Under the pieces are notes generated by a model, which had not been told where the DNA came from, did not search any database, and saw only the letters and a program-made list of their open reading frames with translations. A stretch of DNA of 64,000 bases from Setophaga petechia (lineage: Eukaryota > Chordata > Aves > Passeriformes > Parulidae): the NCBI GenBank assembly GCA_024362935.1, contig JANCRA010000019.1:8552501-8616500 (forward strand), written 5' to 3'. A program made the translations under genes and the position numbers. Numbering within the stretch: position 1 is the first letter of the stretch; each line of letters starts with the position of its first letter. Below are positions 28,619 to 40,607 of the stretch, in pieces.

Positions 28619-29680
28619 GATGGGAGCTGAACCTGGATCCCAGACGACCCAAACATCCATGTGTTGTGTCAGCTCTCAGGTTCCCAGGACTGATTTATGT
28701 TTTTTAGATAATGTGGTGGGGAGCTAGCAAGCTGGGAAGCCTAAACAGCCTCAGTCTCTAAGTGCAGAACTTTTGGTGAGAAGCCCAGACCCTTTATCTC
28801 TAGGAACAATAGATTCTTATCTTTGGCTGTTGGGATCTTCAGCTCCTGGGCAGCCCATTTAGCCCACCTAGTGTTTGAAGTGCCGTGGGATACACACAAT
28901 GTCAGGCTCCATCCTCTTTCATAGGATTTTTAAATCTTTGGGTTAGAATTGTACATCAATGTGAAATCTTGTCTGGAGCTTCTATGTAAGAAGTATACTA
29001 ATTAATTGTAGAGCCCACTTGAAAATGTAACGTGTAAAGTAGCTCTGCAGTTGTTGCAAGCAATTTAACATTCAAATAAGTGATTTATAATATCAGGCTT
29101 CACAAGATTATGACCATAATGACTATCTGACAGACTTTATAAGCAAGTTGTCCAGTCATTTCAATTGGATTCTGGCTGGCTAAGGACTGGGAACTGTAAA
29201 AAGGCTGTAAGATTTGGCCTAGAATCAGAAATAACATTTGCTGTTTTCCAAACGTGTGGTAAACAAGAAAGGAGATATTAAATTTTTGTACATCTCTCAG
29301 CACATGCAAATGAGAATGGAAAGAGCCTCATCAGACAAATACAGAACAACAGCCATCTGGATCCAAACCCTGCTCCAGCTGAAGTCAGAGCCTTGAGCCT
29401 CTTTCTGTCATTATTTACATCTCTGTAAAGTATAACCTTCTACCCAAGGTGGTGGAAGGTAACACTCTGGCTTTGAGGAGCTCGGCTGAAAATTCCCCCT
29501 CACCTCCGCAAGGGGTAAGATTTGACACAGGGAACATGACGTAACACCCAGAGTCAGGCCAAGGTACTTCAGAATTTGAGTGGGGCAGGTGTTGGCCCCC
29601 TTGAAGGATTTCAAACAGCTCTGTATTTCCATGATTCTGCATTTGAAACAGAACAGAAGGGAAAGACTAAAAGTGCTTAC

Positions 29681-29923
29681 CACAGAGAGGGAATTGGAAA
29701 GCAGTGTTCCGTCTTGGCCAAGCATGTTGGAAACTGTAATTTCAGGTAGATCCATGTTTTGAGGGTGGAAGGGAAGGAGGCCATTGTGGTTCATGGGATG
29801 ACACAGAGAGTGGTACCCAGACTCTATCTCATTCAAGTGCACCAGGGAGTGGTCAGGCAATGATGGAGGAGTTATAGGAGGTATGTTAAAATCTTCACTT
29901 TCAAGACTTGGGCCAGGAAAAGA
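29681..29923 (-). CDS. TOX: TOX internal coding exon 3 (81 codons)
   Basis: Internal coding exon of TOX, a nuclear HMG-box factor of T-cell development and exhaustion. Seen: minus-strand translation begins SFPGPSLESEDFNIPPITPP, continues through GYHSLCHPMNHNGLLPFHPQ and ends GQDGTLLSNSLSV. The acceptor is a long T-rich tract plus CAG (AG at 29925-29924). The donor is GTG|GTAAGC (GT at 29680-29679). The length is 243 bp, phase 0 at both borders. Family knowledge: this is the N-terminal region upstream of the nuclear localisation signal and HMG box. The GYHSLCHPMNHNGLL segment distinguishes TOX from TOX2, TOX3 and TOX4. From memory of mammalian TOX, the apparent differences are conservative (Y to F near the start, V to I in NEIESGYH, I to L near the end). 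There is no DNA-binding domain in this exon. The reading frame stays open past both splice sites (29411..29998), which is reported separately. Confidence 0.97.
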
Positions 29924-32900
29924 CTGAAAAAAAAAAGAAACAAACCAACAAAGAGAAATTGCTATGAAAATCATATGAGCACTGGTCAATAATAACAATA
30001 AAAGTCATACAAAACAAACAAAAAGAGCCAAACTCACATACTTCTAAGCACGATCTACAATTTAATAAAGAATATTTTCAAGACCCATATATTATACAAG
30101 TGAAGTCTCAACATTATGTATGGAGGAAAAAATGCCTTTAAGGCATAAGAATTTATGATATTTTTCCCTTAGAAATATTTTTTAAAATAAGGTGAACTCA
30201 AACAGATTTCAAGGGTCCTATTAAAATTTTCCGAGAGTGTTCATCTAGCTGAATACCTTTTCCATGGGAATTGTGGAAAAGGGAATGCAATTTATAAAAT
30301 TAATATTGGCACAAAATGGTTCATTTTACTTTCTGCTACTCAGACCAAGAATTACATACTGAAGAAAGATAGCACTTTTATACTATGGGAGTGCCATGTA
30401 TTTACTCAGCTAGAAAGAAAGAGTACGTACTCAGTATGAGTATGCTTTGTATTTATAAAAATACATTTGAAGTTTTTAAAATTTTTTTCTTTCTTAATCT
30501 ACAAACTGAATTATGCATACATTTTTTCAGTTATCTGAATTAGTAACTCCATTAAACAACTGTTAGTCTTTTGTTGCCTGCTGTCATTAAGTCATCCGAT
30601 TCAATCTGATCCAAGGAAAAGCCACAGGCAAAGTCAGAGTTATGCACCAAGGTGGATAATTGCTATTATTTATCTACAGTTTTTGTACAGCAGGTAGGCT
30701 CATTTGTGGGAGCGGGTGGGTATGTGCATATTTCTAAAAAGGAAAAGGTAAGCATAATAAAGGGTTAAAAAGATCAGCTGCAATGGCTCAGCCTGAAAGC
30801 CTGCTCTGCTTTTCTGAGAACAGCCAACTCCTTTGCAAAGTGATCAGTCTTTGCACATCCCATGCCCACAGTCAGGAGATTTATAGCACAGTGACTACTC
30901 CCACCCTTCCTGCCCCTCTTCAGCACAGCATTCCTGCTCTGAGTGCTGCTTTTGTTAATTCTGGAAATGCAAGGATTTAAATACATTCTGCTCCTGAAAA
31001 GTATCACTAGAAAGGATGAGGGCACAATTTCAAAGAGCAGCTATTGGAAGAAAATGTTTTCCCCAATATGAGTTTCCAAGTGGAGGATAATACAGTGTAT
31101 GAATTCATGCAGAAGGACAAGGGGAGAATCAATGGCCAATTATAAACAAAGGGATTTTTCATTAGTCATCATAGTAATAATGTCCTCCTGATGCCTGAGG
31201 TTACTCTCTGTACAAGCATGTATATATCAACTTAAATCAGACTAAAACTAAATCATATTAAATGTTTTCAGTGAGCTGGTGAACACAGTGCCACGGTTTT
31301 GGCTGCTTTGTTTTTTTTCCCAAAAAGGTTTTCATCTCTTTACCAAATATCTTAGTACAAAATAGAACAGGAAGTCTAGATTGGAAAGGCCAAAGTAAAA
31401 TCCCCAATAATGAAAACAACAGAACAGGGTTTGACAGTGATATCATCACTGTTATGTGTGAGGACTTTGATTCTACCCATGCATTCCAGCTGTGTCTCTC
31501 ACCTCCAGCACAGGAGTTTGCTCTCCCTCTGCCCCTGCTTTCTTCTTAATGGCAAGCTGGTGCAAGTCTACTGACCTCTGTAAGTTGCATTTGCCCCCAC
31601 TTTCACAAGCCATGATGCAGCCATTTCTCCAAGGGGAAATACAGTAAAATGGACCCTCACTAAATGGAGAGAAGGCTTAAACATGGCAAAGAGAACATCA
31701 CATTTACTCAACAGCAATGTATAAATTTTGCAAAACCAAATAAAAGTATTAGGGACAATGTATACACTAGCTAGTTCCTAATTACTATTATATAAAATCC
31801 ATGATGAAGGAAAACGTGTCTGAAGTGAGTTTAAGATCTAATACCACAATAACTAAACAGCAAAGATGAGAAATGAAGGAAGGGATAACATTCATAATGC
31901 TCTCCTGGACCAGTGCTATCCCTGCAGGTGCACTTAGATTTGGTAACTGTAATCCTGGTGAGCTTGGATCCATGTAGCCTACAGCTTCCAGGAGAGATTC
32001 ATTAGCTGAGAAAAGACATTTATGTTCAACAGCGTCTTTTCCAATGTCCCAAAAGACTTCAGGCCTCAAAAGAGTTTTCTCTCCCCTGATTTTGCAGGTA
32101 GAAAGTGTTAACATCTATTTTCCTCTTGCACTGTCCTGTGAGACTTCAGTTTGCTACTAAAAGCAAATATTCCTAAATCAAATATTGACAGGATATTGGA
32201 GGCACTTAGCATATCTGCTTATTTTTACACCTCTTTCTGCATGTCACATATGGAGGGACCATCCTTTACTTTTGATTCTTTGTGTTTCAAATGTGTCTTT
32301 AACCAGTAATATTTCAAAAATGGTGGAATTAACTGCCAGTAGGACATTAGCTTCGCTTATTAAGAAGGAAGTATAAAGCCCTAGCAGCTCCACAATCCAA
32401 GATGTGTCATGTGTAGGTATATAATAATGTTATATAAATTATATGGGTTAAGAATTTTAAATAAATGCTTAATTACGCTGATCAATTACAAAAAAAAAAA
32501 TCAATGGTTGTTGCTTGTGAACCATTTAAGAGTGTATTTGATCCCACATCACCTACAATATCACTGTTCAGTACACTTAAAAGCTTAAAAGTCGGATTAG
32601 AATTGCAAAAGCTGTAATGACACACCAAATAACATATAATTCAAATTACAGTATTTCCTATGTCTCTCTATTTTTATTTTTTTTTCTTAAGACATAAACT
32701 ATCATACTGTTTCAGTAAAGCTAGGTAGAATCCAAGTTATACGCTCATAGTATGAACAGTTATTCAAAGGCACCTGGAGAGCATCCTATTCACCTTACAT
32801 TTTCAGCCAATTTGATATTTCCATGCTCAGTATTGTGTGCATGTAACACATATAGGCATAACTTCATCGGGGAAGTTACTTCAACAGCGATTTGCTGGAA

Positions 32901-33720
32901 TTCATTTGTCTCATCCAGGAGCTTGGTTCAGATGCTTGTAATGCCTTAGCACACTGGCATATCAACCCCAAAATTCCTAGATACATCTGCAGCAAACCCA
33001 GCAAATCCCAGGAACAAGGCAGTTGTAACTAAGCCTGGAGGCAAGGCACGAGGAATGGGACATGTGCTTGTCCTGTGAATAGCAGCTACATGCTTCAAAC
33101 ACCCACTCCTACTTTCCTGCCACCTCTCTCCTTGCCATTGGAAAACCTATTTTAGTAACCATCTGGGGTCCCCTTGATGCAACTGATCCACTGCTGGCAA
33201 TAGGCTCTCCTGGAATGTTGTATTGTCACCTTCTTCTGTAAAGAGAAATTTTAGGGAAATTTACCAAAAAAGCGGTCTCAAGCTTAACCCTGCAGCAAGA
33301 ACTCCCACTCCCAGGCCAGCTATCATCCTTTCCCAAACTCTAGGCTTCCTTAGAGCACCATTTCTTCCAACACAAGCTGTTTATCTGGAATTTCTAATTA
33401 AAGCAGTTATCTACCATCCAGAACATCAGGGAAGGCTGTACTCCCTTTATCCAACTACAAGTCATAAGTATAGCTCATATGTGTTCATAAAAAATGGTGG
33501 TTTCAGCTCTGTTAGGCTTTTCTTGGGGATGGGGAATGTTAGGGTCTTTCCCCTCCACTCCAAGGGTTTTTCCTTAGTAGCTGGTTTTCATATCAGCTGG
33601 ACTTGCTCTATTCAGAAAGACATGGAATAGCTCTATTTTCTTCTACCAGTCACAGAAACCTCAGCAAGCTCACCTTTACACTTTTGAATAACAGAAAAAA
33701 AAAAACGATCCCAAAACCCC

Positions 33721-33740
33721 CAAACAAACAAACAAACAAA
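33721..33740. repeat. (CAAA)5 microsatellite
   Basis: Five CAAA units preceded by an A-rich and C-run stretch (A11, then ccccaaaacccc-like sequence). Read directly. Confidence 0.92.
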
Positions 33741-36307
33741 GTAGCAGAAATGCTTTATTTTCTTTACCACTTTTCCACTAGGAACTTTGCCAGTGGTTTC
33801 ACTTTCAACTCATGACTATAGGAGTGAAAGAGGTGTCAATCAGCTCTTCAGGGTAGGGGAGCTTCCTAGGCCTTTATTACATTCCAGAGAGAAAACCCTC
33901 TGTAAGCTAACACCATTAAACCAACTGCACAGGACTGAACAGACACAGGCCTAAATTTTTCTTTATTTTAAAGAGCATTTTCATTACACCTGTGTTTATT
34001 ATAAACAGATTTCAGTCTAGTTCAGAAGGAATCTACACAGTTGGAACCTCAGAACTGATTATCCTTACATTTGAGCTATCTGCAGACACAATGTTATGGA
34101 AGATTTTTGAATTAAGAATGTCTTCCCAAATTTAGAGGACTACATTTTATGTTTCTGGCTAAATATTTGTGACATTTCTGCTTGAAATTATGCAAACTCC
34201 ATAAAACAGATGATTGATTTGCCCACTATGAGATCAGGAGGCTTATCTATACACTACCTTGGCATACCATTTTATGAGAAAAGCTTGCCAGAAAAAAATG
34301 ATATGAACACTGAAATTTGAGTTACTGTCCAACCCAAACCCAAGCTTTTGTTCTGAAAAAGACCCCATTGGTCCTGTTCAACTTACTTTTTAAGCCAATT
34401 AGGCTGGTCAAATCCAGCAACAAGCTATGGAAGGAGGGGAAAAACTGGGACACTGAGAGGAAGTGTATGTCAGGAATCAGTTATTTGCTTTGGCAACACA
34501 TACCTCAAGTTATGGCTATGCATCCAGCTGTGCTGATAACACAAATACAAAAAAAAGAATCTAGTATTTACTTTTGAGGTTACTCATTAGGAAAAAAAGA
34601 GAAATGCTGGCAGGAGATACAAATACAGCCCCTTTCCTTAAGTACTCTACAGTGAAAACTGCATATTGGCCAGCAAAACTTACTTATGTTTCAAAATAAT
34701 TTTAATAGAACTTTAAGAAGTGATCAAAGAAGGCAAATCAAAGGAGGAGGCTCAAACAGACTGACCACAGGAAGCAGCAAGCTTTCAAACACCCACTGGT
34801 GTAAATCCCTCTGGAAAGAACAGAATTGTACATATATGACAGCCCAGAAGACAACATTCACTAAGTAAATCTGATTCGTGTGCTCAGTGCTTGCATCAGT
34901 CATCATGCATTTACTCAACAGAATCTCATATTAGCAACAGTTCCTTAAAAATTGGGAATTTGCCTATAGATATTTAATTTAAATGATATGAATGGTTCTG
35001 CCAACTATGTAGAGCGTGTCTTAATTTTTCATTTGCACCAAGGCTTCTGCATCTGAACTGTGGAAAGATGCCAGTTTTTAAAAGATAGATGCTTCAGGCT
35101 GTCTCCTCTTCTATTATTGAACACGTTGTTACATAACTGAAATACTTATGAATCAAGAGTAATGTAAAAACAATGAGCTCATTAGAAGGGGAAAAACAGC
35201 CACATACCTTATACAAATTTGAAAGTTAGGATAATATATTTGACAGTGGATACTTCCAGGAGTTTTAATAGGATCAACCTTATCTCTAATTTCTAAATGG
35301 AAGACCTTCAGAAGCAAGTGTTTTTTAGCTGCTTTTGTCTCTGCATGAACAAGGCTTGATAGCTTGAGACTATAACGCATTACTGTGGAAACCTTCGGTC
35401 TGTTACATAAATCATCTTAACACTCAGCAAGAATTGTCCAACAGTGCCATTGATATGTTTAAGTCAATGATCCTGAAAACATTTTTTTTTGTGTTTCTTC
35501 ATATGGTAGACAACAGCAATAAATCATATTCATTTAAAAACACACAATATACTAATTTATCAAGCCACAGCTATCAAAAATGTATTACAGGGGAAGGTAT
35601 AACTTTTTTGTATTGTGTTAATCAATTTCTCTAATTTGCATTAGTTAAAGGCCAAAGCCTCAAGGAAAACATTAATTTTTCTGTACCAGATGAATTCTGT
35701 TTTCATGAAAGAGAATGTGCTGACAATTATATTATTAATTTTAGGCAATCATAATTTTCAAAGTGTACAGAACTATGCAAAACAACAAACTCTTTTTAAG
35801 ATTTCACTCTTGAGAGTCTTTTCATTAATTACATTAAATGTATGCACATAGTGTAGCAGTTTCTTGGGAAATGTTTTTTCAATGGAGGCTTTAAATTCAA
35901 ACACAGTTTAAAGATCACAATAAGTAGGAGCACAAATATTATAAGAGAGTAAAGAATCTGGGACCTGCAAACACCAATACCGTTATTGAAGCAGTTAAAC
36001 TTCCCTTCAGACAAGAATACAGTTGTGTACTTTTCCTATTTAGAACTTCTGAATAAAATTTAAAGAAAAGTACAAGTCTTTTATGAACTACCGGCCAACT
36101 GACCAAAGCAGTTCTTTAAGAATATACAAGAGCTTTAGGCACAAATGGAGCATCCTTAGCACCCAAAGTGGAGTTTTGTCCCTCTAAGCTGTCACAATCT
36201 TTCACCTTCCTTAGCATGTCCCCAGTGGGGATCCAAGTGTGGTCATTGTCCAACACCCTTGTCACTCCTCTCTCCTGAAAAGAAAGGTATTTTCTCTCCC
36301 ACGATGT

Positions 36308-36449
36308 CTACTACTACAACAACAACTACTACTACAACTACAACACTACTACTACTATCATTAATATTCTTGCTATTATTTTTGTTCTTATTAATTCTAT
36401 TACTACTATACTTCTACTTCTACTACTACTATGACTATTACTACAACTG
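36308..36449. repeat. Degenerate CTA/CAA/TTA trinucleotide repeat region
   Basis: About 140 bp dominated by CTA and CAA triplets, passing into TTCTTA-type sequence and back to CTA. This is an imperfect, interrupted trinucleotide satellite within TOX intron 2. The plus-strand ORF through it (Thr-rich, then Leu/Tyr-rich) is a by-product of the repeat. Confidence 0.92.
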
Positions 36450-37982
36450 CATTTTAATGAAAGCTAAAATTCTTAAGGTAACTCAGGGTCCTATTTGACA
36501 ACTTTGGTGTGTACTATAATGCAGGCAGCATCATGTATGGTATAATCTTGAGCTCAACACTACAAGACATACTTCCATAAATCAGTTACTACGTGCACTA
36601 AATATTCTTTGTCAACTAGAGATAAAAAGCATATTAGATATAAAAAACTTTTTAGAGACCCTCTCTACAAAACATACCTAAATTATGCTGAGTACAAAGC
36701 TCTGGGTAATAAAACTAGCAATATACATATTTAATAAGCAGAATTGAACTGAAAAAAAAATAGAAGTCACATCTTCACAAATCGTGCTGCTTGAAAATAT
36801 AGATGATACACCACATTTAACCTGTCAGAAGCCTCATTAGCATCATAGCATAGACTATAAACCAGCAATCAAGACAGTGTGCTCTTCACATGTCTACATT
36901 TTTAAACGCTCTTAAAATAGCAGTAGTATAGATTTACATTTAAGTATATCTGTTTAGAGGGCAAAAATCCTGTCTAAATTTCCATATCCCTTCTGAGAAA
37001 GACACCAAAAGATAATATTGTACTTAGGGCACACAATGATGAAGGTCAAAGGATCCTTTTATTTTTTGTTCATGATTTTTTTCTCCTTCTTTCTCTTTTC
37101 TTTCCTTAAAAAAGCTCAGAAACAATGGATTGCTTCTCACTATTCAAAAGGAGAGTGGGTCCTACCTGTGCTACACTTCTCCTGAATGACTGATGAAATA
37201 GCCAGAAAAAAATCTGATTTAATGTAAAATGTCACCACTTGAGAATAGGAGGATCAAAACAGAGGCATGGCTATTCTTTGCAATTGTGATGTAACTTTTG
37301 TTTAGTCCCATGCCAATCACAGGAAAAGCTGAAAGCTGAGGCAGATCAAAGCTCCCAATTACTACCAGTGGTCCCCCTGACTTTCACACCTGGATTTCGG
37401 ACCCAGCACTTCACAGTAAAAAGGCCAAGGAAGTGCTCGGTATATGAACGAGTACAGATAATTTAAGCAAGTAAAAGTGGCAGGATCTGGCCCTCTCTTA
37501 ATAAAGTGTCATGTAAGCTTGGGACTGCTGGGACCCCAGTAATAAGTTCAATGCTAGTGATGCCATACAAACTATCAGCAGCATAGTACCTATTAAGACA
37601 TTTTTATAAACTGCAAGAAATATGCAAGCTATTACAAGATATAATTCTGAAAAACAGACTTCCATGTAAGAAGCCAATTTAAGAGGAAAACAACATAAAC
37701 AATAGTAACTTGCGTGCTCAAGTGAAGCATCTTTTTAATTTTGAGTAATGAAGATGTCAAGCCAAATGCTAGAGTAGTTTAACTTAATTAGGTGGCCTAT
37801 TTTTCCAGGCAGCCTTTCATTTCCCATTGAAAACTCAGCTTGTATGCGAGGCAACAAGAGCAATTTTGTCTGTAATGAATACCTCTGGGATTCCACGGAG
37901 TGATCATTTGAATGTTACATTGAAGACTGGTTTGAGTAACTAGTTTGGGCTTGTTGAGATGCCAGATTTTGTAAAACTAACT

Positions 37983-37995
37983 AGATTAATCAAAG
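37983..37995 (-). promoter_or_regulatory. Candidate TCF/LEF plus homeodomain site
   Basis: The minus strand reads CTTTGATTAATCT, combining a TCF/LEF core (CTTTGAT) with an overlapping TAAT homeodomain core. It lies inside the locally CpG-containing block 37840..38260. Motif evidence only; LEF1/TCF7 are plausible regulators of a T-cell gene such as TOX. Confidence 0.35.
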
Positions 37996-38017
37996 ACTGG
38001 CATCTTATCGGTTTATT

Positions 38018-38038
38018 CGGTCAGGGGTCAGCAGGTCA
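38018..38038 (+). promoter_or_regulatory. Candidate nuclear-receptor response element (DR1 plus DR2)
   Basis: Three half-sites occur in the same orientation: CGGTCA (38018..38023), GGGTCA (38025..38030) and AGGTCA (38033..38038). The spacers are 1 and 2 bp. Family knowledge: DR1 and DR2 arrangements are bound by RXR heterodimers, COUP-TF/HNF4-type and RAR/RXR receptors. A TCF/LEF-like CTTTGAT site is located 23 bp upstream, read on the minus strand at 37989..37995. Motif evidence only. Confidence 0.45.
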
Positions 38039-39399
38039 AACTGACTCCACTGTGGCAGCCTTTGCCAAAAGGGACAGTATAATAGTAATTGGTCTAATTT
38101 GTAGTTCAAATTCACGTAATTCTTCCAGACGTTTTATGGACCGAAAAAGGTTCATTTTATGTGAAGCTCAGATGAAAAATACTGCCTTTAACATTTCCCA
38201 TGGTTACATCCCATAATTCATCCACGCTGTTGACCTGTAGCGTTTCCTGGAAAGGAAACTACATAACTAAAATATATGATGTCTGTAATCTGTTTTCACA
38301 TGCTAAAAAAGTTGTACATGAAGGAGCAGAGGGAAACATTTTGAAGGATATTTTATACTGGCTGCTCATTAAGCAGAAAGTTGTTTCATGACATGTACAG
38401 CAAAAGGCAGTGCTTTTTCTCTTGTGATATGTGAAAAAATACCTCTGGCTTTTGGACAGAGAATTCATCATTTGATGATTGATTTTCTGTTTACCTTTTT
38501 CATGGTAAAATAATAGCTTTTGTTGTTTTTACTTTATTGATTTATTGTGGGCCTATCACTGAAGTTGCTGTCATCCTGATGCCACAGCTAAGACAAAATG
38601 CAATGTTTGCTTTAATTCCCTCTCATGTGTAACTCTTAAGAAGAATATTTTTAATTGATGCACAGAATTACTGTGTATTCATCAGAGCCAAGTTCACAAT
38701 TTTAGCATTACTCTAGAAGTATCTGACATTTATTTCTAAATTCCAAAATTCTGTAGCTATGCAATTACCCTCCAAACCTGATTCATTAAAAAGTTTTCTG
38801 CCCACATGGCTGCAAAGAAAATATAAGTGCAAGATTTTACAGCCAGAAGACAAATAGAATGCTGAAAAATTTGTTATACTTGCTGAGGTTTCTGATATGA
38901 TCTCAATTTTACAGATCTACGCTAATGATTTTTGAAGGCTGGAGAGGGACACTTTTGTTTATATAACTGTAATTATGGGGATGTTTGCTTAGGATCCTTA
39001 GGGACTACATTTTGTCCTCTTTAGTGTTTTTATACCATGTACTGTAGAATAGGCATTAAATGAAAGATGCATTAAGTTAAGGCATGTTTAAGTAACTCAT
39101 TTTTCAGGGATAAGTAGGTCGTATACATTTCTTCTTCTGGTCAGAGTACAAGTTCCACACCTACTGAACATAACTGACTAAAATGAATTTGAGTAAAAAA
39201 GGGTAAAGATATTTCACCTGAGTCACATCTTTAAAATGAAATTTGTGAAAGTTCTTAAATTCCAGCCAACAGGCCCTAATTCTGACTTATACTTTTATAA
39301 AAGTTGAGGCAAAAAAAAAAAATCCTTGAATATATACACAGTATATGTTCATACACTTTGCATTAAAGCTAAAGACATTCATACATAATTTATTACGTC

Positions 39400-40065
39400 C
39401 CTGTGGAGAAGGGCTTGGGGACACTGATGGATGACAAGCTGGACATAAGCTGGCAATGTGCTTGCAGCCCAGAAAGCCAACCTTGTTCTGGGTTGCATCA
39501 AAAGCAGCATGGCCAGCAGGATGAGGGAGGGGATTCTGCCTGTCTTCTCTGCTTTTGGGAGACCCCATCTGGAGTTCTGCATCCATCTTTGGGGTCTGCA
39601 GCACAGGAAAATGTGTACTTGTCAGTTTGGGTCCGGAGAAGGCCACAGAGGTCCAAAGGCTGAAGCACCTGTCCTGTGATGAAAGGCTGAGTTGGGGCTG
39701 TTCAGCCTGGGGGACATTCTAAGGAGATCTGATAACACCTTTGAGTACATAATGGGGCTATAAGAAAGATGGAGAAAAACCCTACAGTGGGTCTTTCTGT
39801 GGTGTCAGGACAAGCAGAGACAGTTTTAAACAGAGAGGACAGATTTAGACTGGACACAGGAAAAATTCTTTACTGTGAGGGTGATGAGACACTGTAAGAG
39901 ATAGTGTAGAGAATTTGTGTGTGCCCCATCACTGCAAGTTTTCAAGGTCACGTTGGATGAGACTTGGAGCAATCTGATTGAGTGAAAGATGCAACTGCTC
40001 ATGTCAGGGAACTGGACTAGATGATCTTCAAAGATACCTTCCAATTCAAACCATTCTATGATTCC
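39400..40065 (+). mobile_element. CR1 LINE 3' fragment (RT C-terminus plus 3' UTR)
   Basis: Truncated CR1 non-LTR retrotransposon in plus orientation, antisense to TOX. Seen: the 5' part matches the end of CR1 reverse transcriptase. The frames contain a degenerate leader (LGTLMDDKLDISWQCA, then a frame shift to AAQKANLVLGCIKSSMA and FGRPHLEFCIHLWGLQHRK). The 3' part has the familiar CR1 tail (ctggactagatgatcttcaa, then ttccaattcaaaccattcta, then tgattcca). Frameshifts and internal losses show that it is dead. Family knowledge: most avian CR1 copies are 5'-truncated like this one and end in a short ATTCTATG-type repeat. The 5' boundary is approximate. Confidence 0.92.
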
Positions 40066-40296
40066 AAATATGTATGCCTATAAATACATAGCCTTGTTAA
40101 TGCAACAGTTGGTGTATTTTTATCAGGAATTCTGTTCTTTCTAGACTCTGCCTGATGTTAAGATAATATTAAAAGACTATGTTTTACTCAAAAGTGAAAG
40201 GCAGGGTACAATTATATCTACCTGTAGCTGCTCATTCAGGATCTGAAAGGCCTGCCTGGTATTTTTCTTTCCCTGAGGCCATTTTAACCTATGTCC

Positions 40297-40311
40297 TTTT
40301 TTTTTTTTTTT
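40297..40311. repeat. Poly-T tract (T15)
   Basis: Uninterrupted T15 about 230 bp 3' of the CR1 fragment ending near 40065. No separate element was recognised. Confidence 0.9.
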
Positions 40312-40573
40312 GTGACATTTAGAGATCACTTCAGAGAAATGGAGGACCAATAAGTAGACTCCCTTCTGTTGATAACCTATTTTTGAAATGAAAAGATAGT
40401 GGATCAGGAAGAGGGAGGTGGACTATGGTCCAAAACAGCCCTGGACTGCAGCCAGCCACGAGTGACCAGGTAGCATTGCCTTTTCACTGTGGAACAGCCT
40501 CTCAAATAATGAATTTTTCCAAAGTAAAAGCTTTCCAATTTTTGGGCAGGATTGTGCTAGACTTCAGGTCAGG

Positions 40574-40607
40574 GTAGTGTGTACCCATGGGACTGGGTAC
40601 ACACTAC
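40574..40607. repeat. Perfect inverted repeat, 14-bp arms, 6-nt loop
   Basis: GTAGTGTGTACCCA (40574..40587) and TGGGTACACACTAC (40594..40607) are exact reverse complements around tgggac. RNA from either strand could form a strong short hairpin. It is far below pre-miRNA stem length, and no transposon ends were recognised around it. Confidence 0.93.

Larger units (their letters stand above)
1..29680 (-). other. TOX: TOX intron 3, 5' part (at least 29.7 kb)
   Basis: This is sequence downstream of exon 3 on the minus strand. No exon resembling the next part of TOX (MPDIRNPEGTQ-type start, NLS or HMG box) was found, so the intron continues past the window edge. It contains an LTR-like element near 9140..9510, several microsatellites and poly-A or poly-T tracts, a hairpin at 2675..2710 and an RFX-type palindrome at 14598..14612. 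GC-richer patches lie at about 5395..5810, 23180..23530 and 28555..28870. Elsewhere it is plain AT-rich intronic DNA with only short chance ORFs. Confidence 0.85.

Noticed and set aside
29580..29762. 60-codon plus-strand ORF over exon 3
   Set aside because: Antisense shadow of the conserved TOX exon 3 frame.
33223..33630. 135-codon plus-strand ORF
   Set aside because: No domain or family resemblance, and antisense within TOX intron 2 with no supporting signals.
36259..36498. 79-codon Thr/Leu/Tyr repeat ORF
   Set aside because: Produced by the CTA/CAA trinucleotide repeat.
39403..39679. Plus-strand ORFs resembling reverse transcriptase C-terminus
   Set aside because: They are remnant frames of a dead, 5'-truncated CR1 element, so they are annotated as the element rather than as a gene.
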